From Scenedesmus sp. ARA3 (lineage: Eukaryota > Chlorophyta > Chlorophyceae > Sphaeropleales > Scenedesmaceae): 64,000 nucleotides of DNA. Position numbers and translations under genes: made by a program. Below, in pieces: positions 17,409-30,400 of this stretch (position 1 is its first letter; the number at the start of each line of letters is the position of its first letter). The stretch spans positions 62,001-126,000 of the forward strand of contig RWJK01000862.1 of NCBI GenBank assembly GCA_004335835.1, written 5' to 3'. The notes beneath the pieces were generated by a model. That model searched no databases. It was not told where the DNA came from and saw only the letters and a program-made list of their open reading frames with translations.

Positions 17409-20093
17409 TGAAGGCCGGAGCGATCGCAGCAGTGCTGCTGCTGGCATTTGCCGGTGAGTAATACCCTCACAATACTATGTAAATTTTATGCCAATGTGTG
17501 TGGTGCTGGGGCTTTGTTCGCCACAAACGACGACAGCTGACGGTGCCAACCCTTCTTGTGCTCTGCAGGCGTGGCCAGTGCCCAGAATGCCGCTACGTAA
17601 GTTTAAATCCACTCAATGATGCAGATACCGCAGACTATATTCAGATCAACAAGCCGTGACGCCGGGGTGGTGTCACCAGCCAGATAGTGCCGAGCATTGT
17701 TCTGACACCACCTTGAATCAACTTCTATGCGTTGTTCATGTGGAACGTGTTAGTGATGTCCAACGCTCGGCCGTGCAGGAGATGCTTGCCTGCATCGGCA
17801 GCAACTTGCTTGCTACGGACTCAAGATGCCCCGTGCTCCCGTGCTGGCATGCATGAATACATCTTTGTGTGCAGCAGCCCAGCTATCAACTCTGAGTATC
17901 GTCAGCTTTTATTATCGAATGGTATGTGAAACGTGCCTCCTGCGTAGGCGGCACTAGTCTCATCCTCCTGTGCTGCTGCCTGCCTGCTCTGCAGCCTGAC
18001 CATTGAGTTTGACAACCGTGGCAGCAAGGTGGGCACTGCTTGATGCAGCTCGGGGCGCTGTGCCACTTCATTAGCCTGCCATTGCATAGGAACACCTGCC
18101 TACGCTTGTGACCACGACAGAACAGGCCCCAAACATGCTTGCACGGCTGCCGCAGCGGCCATGCTTCACGGCTGCCGGCGCCACCAACCAGCGCCAACAT
18201 CGCCCTCTATTCAAGTGCTGCTCGTCCTGACTGCTGTTGCATGTTCTGCTGCCACCGCCGCTGCCAAATGCTGTGCTGATGATTTCATTGCAACCATGCA
18301 GGTCATGGACAAGGTGAGTTGTGGCCGCTGCGCATCCCCAGCCAGCCACTTATGAGCTCAACATGCCCTGGGAAGCATCCATTACTGATTAGTAATGACA
18401 GCCGCTGATGTAGTCAAGCATGCCTGCATGCTGCCGCAGAGGTTGCAGCAGCCACCTTTCTACAGCGCAAACAGAAGACAACCTGGCAGGCCAGGCAGGT
18501 CGGGCAAGCCAGCGCCAATCTTGCTTGTGCTCAACAATTGCATGTGCCGCTGCTGCTGCTGCTGCTGCTGTGCAGAGCACCAACCAGAAGATCCTGAAGG
18601 CCCTGTGCGAGAAGGTAGGCGGCGCGCTTGCAGTGCATGCCCTTGCTGTGTACCGCTTGACAAATAACAGGAAGAATCAGCGGGGTGATGCAGAGCACTG
18701 TCCAAATATGCACTGGAAGTTCTGTTTGTTGGGGCTGCGGGTTGCCAGGCTTCTTGTGCCCTTGTCCTTGCTTGCGCCTTGGAACAAGCTCTCCCAGTGC
18801 AAGTGTAACGTTACACCGACCTACACAATGTACTGCTGCCTGTGCCTATGCCTGTGCCCAGCGCAAGTGTAACGATGCGCTGACTACCGTGTCATTGCCT
18901 GTGCCTGTGCAGGTGTTCCAGGTCAAGAGCTGCCAGCAGGTGGAGATGGTGGGCGGCCTGGGCCAGAGCAGCCTGATCAACCACAAGGTGAAGACGCGCA
19001 AATAATAATATATACAACAGTTCAAACAACCATCTAAAGGACGTTCTAAACATAGCAAATCATATAACAATCAATCAACCAATGAAACTTTGTAGCCGCC
19101 TGACCAACCACAAGGTGATGCCGTATAAAGAATTGCAGGAACGGCAATACATTCTGCAATGGCTGCATGCAACATAGTGCAAAATAGTGCTGAACACCGC
19201 CACGCCACAACTCATGCGGCCTGGCGCTTGCACTACTGAATTGGTATGCTGCAGTCTGCTGTGCATGAGCATGCTGCCAGAGCTGGGAAGCAAGGCCTGC
19301 TGCTGCTGCTGCTGCAAGCCATGCTTCCATGCCTGCACTATCACCAAGATGCAGTCTGCTGTGCTTGATCCTGCTGCCAGCGCTGCGAAGCAGAAGCAAG
19401 GCCTGCTGATGCTGTTGCTGCTATGCAACTTGCTGCTGCATGCCAGGCCCCCGGGCCACCTCCTAGCACCTGTCCGTGGCTCTCACCCTGCCACAGCAGC
19501 CGCACATTGTGCAAGGTGCTGTTGTCCTGCCGCTAACTGCTGCTACTGCTGCTGCTGCTGCCGCCGCAGAGCACTGTGGTGTACGCTGCCGTGGGCGCCA
19601 CCAGCAACGGCAAGAACGTGCTGCAGAACTGCCAGGCCAACATCAAGTCCGGCTGGTTCCGCGGCTCTGAGCTGGAGCGCTCCCTCAAGAAGGCCACAGA
19701 CACCTGGCTGATCGGAGACTGTAAGTAACCGTGCATTATTTGCTACTACTTGTTTGTCCAATCATTGCTGATGGTTGTGTGTGTTGTTTCTTGGAGCGCT
19801 TCCTCAAGAAGCCGCAGATACCTGGCTGCCTGGAGACTGTGAGTGGCTGCTGTTTTGTTCACTTGCTGCTGCTGTTTTGCAAGCAGACACATAGTCACAG
19901 CATGCAAGAAGGCCGCAGACACCTGGCTGCCTGGAGACTGCGAATGGCTGCGGCGGCTGCATGTGTTCACTGATTATGTGTGGCTGCGGCGCTGCATTTG
20001 GTCGCTCTGTATGTTACTTGCGTCTTAAGGTATTTGCCGCATCACGAACAGCCATCCTGCCATCCAACTGAGAGGCCTGGTGTAATCACGCTG

Positions 20094-20138
<45 letters not shown>

Positions 20139-20217
20139 TTTTGCTGCAGCCGTCAAGGTGAAGGCTGCCAACTGCGGCACCCCTGTGGCTGGCCTCGGCC
20201 GCAAGATGGCTCTGTGA
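17409..20217 (+). CDS. Small secreted protein with four cysteines, unknown function
   Basis: The gene opens with MKAGAIAAVLLLAFAG / VASAQNAA, a clear signal peptide with an AXA-type cleavage site at ASA-QN. Likely exons are 17409-17452, 17569-17596, ~17991-18029, a very short one near 18302-18313 (VMDK), ~18576-18614, ~18913-18987, ~19571-19720 and ~20150-20217 (stop TGA), giving about 150 residues. The mature part has four Cys (ALCEK, VKSCQQ, LQNCQAN, AANCGTP) and ends LGRKMAL, which is compatible with an extracellular or endomembrane protein. I do not recognise a family. The short central exons are the least certain. Donor-side copies of two exons lie in its introns. Confidence 0.65.
19090..19950 (+). 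repeat. Donor-side exon copies within the small secreted-protein gene
   Basis: GCCTGA.CAACCACAAGGTGA (19098-19117) repeats the exon end at about 18970-18992. CTCAAGAAG.CCRCAGAYACCTGG...GGAGACT occurs at 19682-19722 (real, donor GTAAGT), 19796-19845 (donor GTGAGT) and 19908-19945 (GCGAAT, donor lost). Confidence 0.75.
20095..20150 (+). repeat. Intronic CTG tract leading into the last acceptor
   Basis: About 14 CTG triplets, then a short T-run and CTGCAG, directly upstream of the last exon of the small secreted-protein gene. Confidence 0.85.
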
Positions 20218-21809
20218 ACACAGCACACAGCACGAAGAGAGCACCGCCCGCCTGGCAGCACAGCCGCTCAAGCTAGCAGGAAGCTGTGTCATGCAGTATG
20301 CTTGACTCTGATAACTTGCTGGGTCGGCTGTTGCTGCTGCAGCGGGGCGTGCCGATGAATAATCCCTGCGCACACATGTGCTGCTGGCAGCTATGTTGTG
20401 CGATGGGCTGATCAATGATGCCGGACGTTTTATTACGGACCCCTGACATGCACCTCAGTGACGGTGATATGCATTTCAAGAGCATGCTACTACCTTGACA
20501 AATGAATGCGCCGAGTGCATGCTGTGCACACAATGACCGCATTTGACGTGTTCAAGGCAGTGTTCTTGTACCCTACTGCTACAGCATTTGAACGCAGCAA
20601 ACGCAGGAGGAAGTTGTGCATACTGATGCCGGTGGTACTTGCGTAACGGCTGTCAGCCCTTAGTGTTGACACGTGCACGCATGTGCCGGCTGCCATGCAC
20701 AGTACAATTGATGTTTATGTCCTCAAGCGATGTGCATGGCGTTTTTGAAGGCCCCTTGAGTGAAAAGCTATGTAACTTTGTTACTGTTTGCCTGCCCAGA
20801 CTGCACTTCTTCATACTGCCCAGACTATGCACATGATGCTGCCAGTGCTGCAAAGCCATCTGAGCAATGCCAATGCTGGCAAGCCTTACCACACTAACGG
20901 CCCAAAGCTAGCACAGCTCTTGAACAGCAAAGTATCACCTGCAACTCTTGAACGAGCCTCTGACAACCAAGCCCTGCGGCAGTACCGCAATGTTTAATTG
21001 CATAGATATGCAACTCACGATATGACCAGGGCGCATGCACAGTTTGCCATTCAAGTTGCATGGGTCGTTTAGAGAGAAAGGCAGCCGCTGCAACAGGGAG
21101 GTGCTGCACATGCATCAAGAAGATGCACCTGCCACGTGGTAGGAAGCTATGCAAGGCTCTCTAGAGAGCTACAGCATACGCTTTACGCATAACCTCACCA
21201 TCCACACACCACCAGACTCTGCACACGATGGTGCAATGCTATCAAATGGCATTCAATGCATCCACTACAACAGGGGCAGTGCATGCACCTGCTGATTGCA
21301 AGGGACAACGCACCTGACACGTACGGAAGCTGTCCCCCCCCCCNACAACAAGCGCAACCGTTGCCTTGAAGGCAGTGCACGCCATTTGCTGAATCACAAA
21401 GATGCGCAACTCACACAAGCTGCCATCGACTTCAGTATGTACATGACACGTATCTTCTGTGGCTCGTGCTATGTACAGCAAGCCGGCCATGCATGTACAT
21501 GTCTGTGAACAGAACAGCATCACCCAGTGCAATCCATCTTCCGCGCGCTGCAGGTGGCATGATAATACGAGCTGCAGTATGCACCTCAATACAGCCTTCA
21601 CAGGGCATTCTGTACATGCGCTCTGTTACTCTGTTGCTCCCACAAGCTTACATGCCTAGCCCAAGCACGGCACATCCCTATTAGGCTATATCAAGCATCG
21701 TGCACACATGTGGCATCTGAGGCCCGTGACAGGCCACCTACGCTAGATACTCTGCTAGATTGCGCTCAGATCTCCAGCACTGCGTCCAGCAGCAAGATCT
21801 CACAGGGCA
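20218..21809. other. Convergent intergenic region with one unresolved base
   Basis: It lies between the stops of the small secreted-protein gene (+) and the unknown protein gene (-). A TGTAA pentamer near 20770 could serve the former. Two stretches around 21000-21160 and 21285-21430 share scattered similar segments (GCACCTG.CACGT..GGAAGCT and AT.TGCAACTCAC), suggesting an old duplication. A run of ten C is followed by N at 21344. No gene is supported. Confidence 0.5.
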
Positions 21810-21846
21810 CTAGATCTCCAGCACTGCATCCAGCTGCGAGATCTCG
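21769..21846 (-). repeat. Duplicate of the terminal coding sequence around the stop
   Basis: AGATCTCCAGCACTGCGTCC...AGATCTC (about 21770-21801) and AGATCTCCAGCACTGCATCC...AGATCTC (about 21813-21846) are near-identical. The second is the real C-terminus (SQLDAVLEI). The first lies past the stop on the gene's strand, like the 3'-end copy at 5251. Confidence 0.75.
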
Positions 21847-21914
21847 AAGGACACGCCGCCGTAATCCACGTCAACAGCTGTGTTGCCGTTGCTGCCTGAC
21901 CCGCCCAGGTGCCT

Positions 21915-21962
<48 letters not shown>

Positions 21963-22566
21963 TAAGCGACGAACATTTGCCTGTCTCCGCGTGCATTCGG
22001 CACGAATGCTGCACGGTCATGCTTTGGACGTCAATGCCACCGAAGCAACGCACCAGATATGAGCTAGAAGCAAGCAAACATCCTGAGCTGGTCGTACATA
22101 CAGTGCAGTGCAGCATGCTGCGCAGCATGCACTGTGGCTCACCCTTCCAGGTCAGGAAAGTGTGCCTGCATGTTCCACTTGGCCCGCAGCTGGAACGCAT
22201 CCGACACCTGCGCCTGCAGGGATGCATGACATGGCATGCAGCGCACAGCAGGTCAGGCCAGCAGCCACAGCCGAGTGTCGGCCAGGAGATCAGATTGCAG
22301 GCGTTGCATTTGGCACCTGATGCTGCCCAGTACAGCTTGCCAGAGCAGGCAATGCACTGATGATCACCATTGACAGCATTGACTGGTCAAGCTGCAGCGC
22401 TCCGATGTGTATGCACATCAAGCGCTCAGCTAACAGGAAGGCCTGGGCAAGCTGTTGCCTAAGATAGGAGCAAGGCACAGCAGCTGTCATCGCAAGCCAT
22501 GGCGCCTGCCCTCACCCGCTCCCTGCGCTTTAGCCGCGGCCCGTCTCCCCACTTGGTGGTCAGCCT

Positions 22567-22653
<87 letters not shown>

Positions 22654-24068
22654 GTAGCAGTGTCAGGGATAGCAGTGGAGGGCGGCAAGATCGACCGATC
22701 AGGCCTCTGCAGCTACCCCACTGCTGCCAGCAGCGCCCTCCAAAATTGTGCAAGTTCAAGCTCTGGCAGTGTTCTGGTGGTGCTGCCGCTCAAAGCTGCC
22801 ACCTGTTGATTCTCTTGTGCCCAGGAAGTGCCAGATAGCGCAGCTCTGATGCAGTCTCACACAGTCCTCGTGCTAATTCTTGTAGCCGGAGGCGCTGTCG
22901 AGGCCCACATCAGCCACCCACCTGTAATCCAGGCTGGGTCTGTGCTGCTTCCAGTTGTAGCCCAGCACAAACTGCAGCCTGAACACGTTGATGTTGATCT
23001 TGCTGGAGAACACCGCGGCCTGGCCTGTCTCAGGCACCATCAGCAGGCTGCGCACGTACTTGCTGACATGCCTGTCGTGCTCCACTGGCTTCAACTGCAG
23101 TCAGTGAGGCAGGTGTTCCAAGCACAGCAGGGTTTGGTGTAACATAAAGAAGCCCAGCAGCAAGCAAGCCGAGAAGGCAGACAGCGCTCATGGTTGATAA
23201 AGACGGCAGAGTAATCGCCTGCTAAACGTGTGCTGCTGCATAGCACACGGTGCTGTGCTGGGTGCAGTAGGATGGCCCAGCACTCGACAGCTACTGCTGC
23301 AGATGCTGCATGCCCTCACGCTTACACATGCTCAGTCTATCACACAGCTAAGCACAGCCAGCCATGTTAGACTGCTGCCCTGCTAGCAGCACAATCATGC
23401 TGCAATTGCCCCTGCTGCAATGGGACAGCTGCTGCTGCTGCTGCTCACAGTGAAGCGCCACCTAGGCTGGGCATGCCATGGTCTGCTGTAGCAGGCGCAT
23501 AGGGCTAGCTGCGGCAGCCTGCACGCAGCACCAACACAAACAGGGCAATAAACACCTGAAATCAAGTGCCTTGCTCGTATTTTAGATTTAAGATGATGTG
23601 CTGCACAATGTGACGTGCACCTAACAGTAGTGGTGACACGCGGGAGGCTTACTCGCTCAGGTGGTTGCGATAGGCGCTTGCAAGTCACTGTACATCGTTG
23701 ACCTGGACAAGTGATCTTGCTGCTATGCTTCAAACAACCGGCATGTCACCTGGTCAATATGCTGTTGAGTGTGCTTCCGTTCCGGACAAAAAATACACAT
23801 CACAAAGCGGCATGCGCGCACTGCTGTCCTCGCCAAAAGCAGGTGCACTGCTGGGACAGCCTTGGACTGCCACACTTGCTGGTGCATTGCTGCTTGCGCA
23901 CTTGTGTTTCAGCTTGAACCGCAGCTCCGGCTGGCATTTGAACTCATAGTTCTCTAGGATGCGCTCTATCAGCTCGTCTGTGTATGCCTCTGAGTAGTCT
24001 TGACTGTCTGCCTCGGAAACTGAGCCAGGTGCTGGTTCAGGCCTTGTGCTGGTCCTGCCGCTGCTCAT
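21810..24068 (-). CDS. Conserved-looking protein of unknown function, probably beta-strand-rich
   Basis: Exons in transcript order are 24068-~23915 (MSSGRTSTRPEPAPGSV..., acidic, then ELIERILENYEFKCQPELRF), ~23095-22922 (VEHDRHVSKYVRSLLMVPE, VFRLQFVLGYNW), 22564-22516 (LTTKWGDGPRLKRRER), 22207-22143 (VSDAFQLRAKWNMQAHFP) and ~21914-21810 (NTAVDVDYGGVSFEISQLD, stop TAG). The last four join in phase. The first junction does not, so a short exon is probably missing between 23.1 and 23.9 kb. The total is about 185-200 residues. Alternating hydrophobic residues in the second half suggest beta strands, perhaps a lipid- or membrane-associated sheet. I do not recognise the family with certainty. The first ATG is divergent from, and 411 bp away from, the ARID4-like gene. 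Confidence 0.6.
21915..21960 (-). repeat. CTG tract (coding strand) at the acceptor of the last exon of the unknown-protein gene
   Basis: CAG on the plus strand, CTG on the gene's strand, about 15 triplets ending in the acceptor CAG before the last exon. Confidence 0.85.
22566..22652 (-). repeat. Long CTG tract (coding strand) at the acceptor of exon 22564-22516
   Basis: About 28 CAG triplets on the plus strand. On the gene's strand they read CTG and run directly into the acceptor CAG at 22565, replacing an ordinary polypyrimidine tract. Confidence 0.9.
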
Positions 24069-24479
24069 GCCTCCTTACTACAGACACGCTGGCAGCCGCT
24101 GGAGTCAGCAGCCGAGGTTTTGGATTGGCTATGATACACGCGTACTTTGCATGCACACAGCACTGTACAGCAGCAGCAATAGAAGGTGATGCTGGCAGGA
24201 GTCAGTTCCGGTGCTGTGAAACCTCAGTGCAGGTCGAAATGATCTGGCACAAAGAAGTCGTTATAAGCATGAACAGCTCCCTGATCCTGATCCTGGCTAT
24301 GCGTCCAGGCTACCTTGCAGTGCAACTGCCACTGCTGTCATATGACACACAACCCGCTTGTTTCAAACTCGACGAAACCCTCTCGTCGAGAATGCACGTA
24401 TCTGTAACCGCGTGGACGTATTGTTTCTGCTGCAGAGCTACGAACTCACACGTGTACCGTGATTGGTTGTGAAGCAAAC
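24069..24479. promoter_or_regulatory. Divergent promoter region, unknown-protein gene / ARID4-like gene
   Basis: 411 bp separate the two start codons. It holds a perfect 8-bp inverted repeat, CTCGACGA and TCGTCGAG, with a 7-nt loop at 24368-24390. This could be a DNA-binding site or a hairpin in the 5' UTR of the ARID4-like gene. No TATA box is evident. Confidence 0.45.
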
Positions 24480-27400
24480 ATGAGCACCGAGCTAGCGGGA
24501 CCGTCCGGGCAAGCATCTGATCAACCAAACAACGGTGCAGCAGGGATGGAAGTAGACGCACAAGCAGCGCAGCAGCAAGCGGGGACCACGACTGACCAGC
24601 CAAGCATACGTGTGCTGGCGCTGTACTGCACTGGCAGCAGCGACGAGACCGATGAAGGTTTTGATCCACCTGAAAGCAGCAATGCTATCCTGCTAACAGT
24701 CCGCCCAGGCGTGCAGGTGAGGTTGCAATGCAGCAGCAGCAGCACAATGCTGTTACACGTCCCTGTCAACCTGCAGGACGCCCGTGCTCTCAATCTCACG
24801 GTCTTGTGGCTTTATTTGTTGTTGAACGTGTTGTGTAGGTGGAGATCATGCGGGGCCCCTCTCTGGATGAGTTTTCAGCCAGGGTGGAGTCATACAAGCC
24901 CACCTTTGTATACATCTCTGGACCATACAGCGGGCTGGTGGATAGCATCAAAGGAGCGATAGGCCCCATCACACTGCAGGGTAGGGCACACAGCTGTGTT
25001 GAGCAGCTGGCAGTGCACAGCAGGGGGTGTGAGCAACACCGCTCAAGCCACACGCCAGCACGCAACCAGCTTGGCCAGACCTACTGGCCATCTGTCGCAG
25101 TGACAGCAATCAGTGCACTGTATTGCGCAGCTGGCTTGCAAATCATGTCAGCAACGGCAAGTTCAGCTGCTGTGGCACTGCAGTGGTAGCCACAGGCATT
25201 GCAGCACCTCGAGCCTGCTGTGGGGTGTTTGCTGCTGCGCTGCTCCTGCAGGCAAACAGGTTACACCTGGAGAGCTGCTGACAGCGCTGGAGGGAGCACC
25301 ACTGGACACAGTGTACCTGGATGCAGCAGGCCAGGAAAAGGGTGCGTCAATGCAGCAGCAGCAATAGCGCAGCAGCAGCACAGCAGCTGGCTGTGCCGCA
25401 AGCAGTGCGCAAGCACCCCTGCAACTCTCTTGCCAAGCAGCTGCAGTAGTCTGCAGCACCACACATATCGCCATACCCTCTTTGCAGACTTAGCACTCAA
25501 GAGCTAGCTGTACACCCGTTCATCTTCACCTGTTCACTACAACACCAGCTGCGCTGTGTAACCTCACTGCACATCAACTGCAGTTGCGGAGCTGCTGCGT
25601 GCCAAGGGAGTGCCCAATGTGCTGTTCTGGTCCGAGGACCCCTCCGGGCTGGTTGCTGCACACTTTGCCAGCATCTTCTTTGGCACACTTGCACTGGAGG
25701 GCAGCGTCAGCCTGCTGGAGGCCTATGCATTGGCGCTGTTTTCTACACAGGTGGGTCAGATACTATGGTACTATGGTTGGGGTACATGGTTTGCTGATAT
25801 CTAGATGTGTTGTGTGCCTGCTGAAGCCTGCTTGCGGCGTACACGCTGGCGCTGTTTTCAACACAGGTGGGTCTGGGGTGTGCTGCTTTATCAGATCGTT
25901 TGCGGATTGCATCAAGCACCTGGAGCACTTGAGAGATACAAGTTGGCGCCGTCTTAAATACACCGTTGGTTCGGGCAGCAGCTGTGTTGTTCAGTTTGCT
26001 GTTGTGTATGTCAGATGGGGTGTCCGCCAGCCATAACGTGTATATGGTGAGCCTGCTGGAGGCGTACGCGCCGGCACTCTTTTCCAAACAGGTTTGTTGG
26101 CGAAGCAGCTGCAACACGCAATGCCACCTTATGCTGCTGTTACCTACCATGACAGCTACACCTGACAGTTGACGGCTGATTTGCGTCATATCTTCGCATT
26201 CAAAGCACGTCCAACATGACACCTGCTGCACACTTGCACACACATGATCTTCAGCATAATACATCACTGCTTTGCTTGCTCACGTCGTGCTGCTGACTGA
26301 TCCTTGTCACTGCAGGCGCACCTCGGAGCCAAGGTTGACGGCAAGCTGACCATGCCCAACATGCCCGATCTGCTCACTGGGCCGGCTGATGACCCGGATG
26401 GTGTCAGCCTGGCCCTGCCTGACAACGCCAGCGTGCCGCTGCCACAGCTGCCTGGCCTGGACCTGACACGCGGCGTAGCAGCAGCAGTCGAGGGTGCGTG
26501 GCGCGTCTTTGCTTGGTGGCTGCACGCTGGGGCGGCAGCGTGCACATCTATGTCCTCGCATACATGCCGCAAAAGGTGCCTGCTTGCTTGCCCCTGTGCT
26601 GCTGGGTAGGTTTGATGGATGTGCGTCACCCCTCTCCTCAAGCACCTTGTTCCTCTGCTTGCTCTGCCACATGTCTGACTCCTTGTGCTGCTGCTGCTGC
26701 CGCAGGCTGGATGGATGTGCGGCTGCTGGCGCCGCGGGCCGAGCTGCGGCTGCAGATCGGCGGCGGCAGCAGCATGGTGGACGCAGGGCGGCTCAGCTAC
26801 CTGGGGGAAGCGCTGCGTGCGCTGCTGGTGCTGGAGGTGTGGACAGCAAGCAGCAACCTGTCGGCAGCAGCAGCATGGTAGCAGTAGCAGCAGCAACAAA
26901 GATAACAGTTGTTCTGATGACGACAGGTTGTGCTGGGCCGGGTGGCTGTTTCATGCATGGCAGCATGCTGTGCCATGTTGAGTTGTGTGGCAGTGTGGCA
27001 GGAATGCGCCTGTGTTGACGTGGCAGCTGTTGGTTATGTGACATACTCATGTCCTTCTGTCTTCTAGCTCAGCTTGTTGAACTATTGCGTTGTCACCATA
27101 GCTGCTGCTGCTGCTTCCCTTGTGTCATGTGCTGTACACAGGTGCGGCGTGTGCGGCTTGTCTCTGCCAACCCACCCAGCCGGCTGCCCAGCCACCTGCA
27201 GGAGGGCTGCAGTGCATTGCTGTGTGAGGTAGCCACCAGCAGTGGGGCCACTGTGCGCGTGGTGCTTGGGGGCCGGCCTTCCGTGCTCAGCAACCAACAG
27301 CTGGTGGAACACGCGCTGCGGCAGACGCTGGTGAGCCGCTGCGCAACAGCAGTTAGCAGTTTATAATGGCTGTGGTTGATAGTGGGGAGGTGTCACAGCG

Positions 27401-30400
27401 CTGTTGGTGTTGGCGCAGAGCAAGCTGCAGGCAATGGCAGCTCAGCGACTGCTGTTTATGTTTGTCCATATACCGAGCTGCATACTTGCCCATACACCAC
27501 TACTCGATGCTGCACCGGCCCTGCTGCTGCCCTTCTCACCCTCATGCCACTCGTGCACGCATCTGCTGCTGCCACGCTGCTGCGGCTGCCACCTTGTTGC
27601 CGCTGCCGTCAGGTGGCTGACGCACTCAGTCTGCAGTTCCAACTGCCGACGCTGCCTACGTCGCACCTCCTAGCACTTCAACTGACCCTGTTGCTCTTGC
27701 TGCCACCCTGCTGCTGCTGCTGCTGCTGCTGCCGCCAGGTGGCTGACGCGCTCAGCCTGCAGTTCCGGCTGCCGCCGCCAGGTGTGCCGCTGCCGCTGCC
27801 GCGCGCGTCGCAGGACGTGCTGGGCGGCTGCCCCTGCGTGGACACGCTGCTGCTGACCAGTGTGTGGGCAGTGGGAGTGCTGCGGCAGCTGGCGCAGGTA
27901 GGTTGCGCAGCAGCCAAATCTATGCACTGCTGGTCTGCCGGAGTAATTAATTAATTATAGATTCACTAGTATTGGTGTGTTGCAGCTACTGTAACGGCGG
28001 GTTGGCTGGGTTGATGCCTTGCCAACTTCAATGCAAGCACGCTGCTCTTTTCAGTGGTGGTTGTGAAGGTGTGAAAGATTGCCGCTGCTCACCAGTGTGT
28101 GGGCAGTGGGAGTGCTGCGGCAGCTGGCGCAGGTGGGTTGCGCAGCAGATCGCCAATAGCTGCTACCATTCAGCGCTGCAGAACTTTAGTTTGAAGTTGC
28201 TGTGGAGGCCAATGCAGGGTCTTGTCAGCGGTTGCATGGTTGCTGCTACTGCTGCCATGCCCGCTTTTTGCACCTGTAGTCAGCCTGCAATGCTTCTGTT
28301 TGCTGAGCTGTTGCTGTTAACATGGGGTTTGTTGCTGTGACTTCTGCACAAGCGCCTGCAACCAGCCTGCAATGCCTCTGTTTGCTGAGCTGTTGCTGTG
28401 ACTTATCATCTTTGCAGAGCGCAGCCTATCGGGGCCTAGTCAGCCTAGGCAGCAGTTGCATGATTGTCTGCTGCTGCCGCCCTCGCCTTCTGCACATGCG
28501 CCTGCAATCAGCATGTAATGCCTCTATTTGCTGAGCTGTTGCTGTTAACATGGAGTGTGTTAATATGGAGTTTGTTGCTGTGACTTCTGCACAAGCGCCT
28601 GCAACCAGCCTGCAATGCCTCTGTTTGCTGAGCTGTTGCTGCGACCTGTTATTTTTGCAGAGCGCAGCCTACCGGGGCCTAGTCAGCCTATGCAGCATGA
28701 TTGTCTGCTGCTGCCGCCCTCGCCTTCTGCACATGCGCCTGCAACCAGCCTGCAATGCCTCTGTTTGCTGAATTGAGTCCCCTTGCTGTTGCTGTGATTC
28801 ATCATCTTTGCAGAGCACTGCCTACCGGGGCCTAGTCAGCCTAGGCATCGGCAGTGTGGGCGGCGCGCCAGTGGCCGGCTGCAAGCCTGCTGACGCATCC
28901 CGCCTGGGTGTGATTGTGACTGGCATGCGCGGTGGCGTGCTGCTGACTGAGGAGCTGCTGGCGAATGGGCTGCCCATTGATGGCATCAGCGGCAGCCTGG
29001 TGGGGGGCATCCCCAGCAGCAACCCGCTGGCAGTGCCCGCAGACCCGGTGAGCGATCTCAGGGTTGTTCACTCGTTGTTTGTTTGTTATCAGTGCTTTGC
29101 CGTGCTGTGAAGGGCAGCTGCTGCATCTGAAAGTTGTGTCCCTGAGCTGGTCTTGCAAGCCGGGGTGTTTCGCACACATGTAGCTGTGGTCAGTGGCGAG
29201 GAGCTGCTAAGCGAATGGATTGTTGACTGATGGCATCAGCGGCAGCCTGGTGGGGGCATCCCCAGCAGCAACCCGCTGGCGGTGCCCGCAGACCCGGTGA
29301 GCGATGTGTGTTTTGTTATGTGCAGCGTTACATGTTTTCTTATAGATTGAGAAGGCCACGCCTGCTGCCTTTGATAGCTGTTTTGCAAGCTGACTCTGCT
29401 GGTGAAAAACACTCACTGGTGTTTGCATGCAGCGTCTGGAGCAGCAATTGCACACACCTCCACATGCGCTTACGCTGCGTTTGCTGCTGCTGCACGTTCT
29501 GTGCTTGCTGTGTTCTGTGTGCTGCACCGCAGCCCATTGCGCCGCACAACTGCGGCCGCACGCCCATCAGCGATGTGAAAGAAGAGACTCACCACACACG
29601 GCATTCAGAACGAATCAAATGCACTGACACCGCGCCTGCTGCTGCACGTGCTCTGCCTGCTGTTTTTGTGTCATTGTTGCAGCCCATTGCGCCGCACAAC
29701 TGCGGGCGCACGCCCATCAGCGTTGTAAGGAAGAGACTCATCACACGCAGCATTCAAAACGAATCAAATGCACTGACACCGCGCCCTGCTGCTGCACGTG
29801 CTCTGCCTGCTGTTTTTGTGTCATTGTTGCAGCCCATCGCGCCGCACAATTGCGGCCGCACGCCCATCAGTGATGTCAAGGAGGAGGAGTTCATGGCGGA
29901 CCTCATCAGCTTCCTCAGCCACAGGCGGGGCCGTTACATTGACCGGTCAAAGTTCCCAGACGCAGGTAAGTCCAGCCATGCTGCTGCTGCTGTTGATACA
30001 TGGATGCTGGTGCTGGCCACACGCATGGTGCCTTGCAGGCATGCAATGAACGACCAGGGTTCGTTTTCTGCGAGTCAGCTTGCTGCACCAATCGGGGCCG
30101 AGACAACTAGCTACAGGCAGCTTCCTGCAAGGTGGACGTATCAGCTGTCAATAGTACCAGCATCTCCCTTAATCTTGAAGGAGAAACCAACAATCTGTGC
30201 ACACGTTCCTATCTTTGTAACACCGTGTCATGCAGTGCTCAACGGTATGACGCTGGATCTGTTTGGGCTCTACAAGGAGGTTGTCACGCGTGGCGGCTTC
30301 CGCGTGGGCAACGGCATCAACTGGAAGGGCCAGGTCTTTGGCCGCATGCGCAATTGGACCGCCAACAACAGGCAGACCGGGGTTGGCAACAGCCTGAAGA

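Noticed and set aside
21331..21344. C-run with N as a biological feature
   Set aside because: A homopolymer followed by an ambiguous base is most simply a sequencing or assembly uncertainty in a non-coding stretch.
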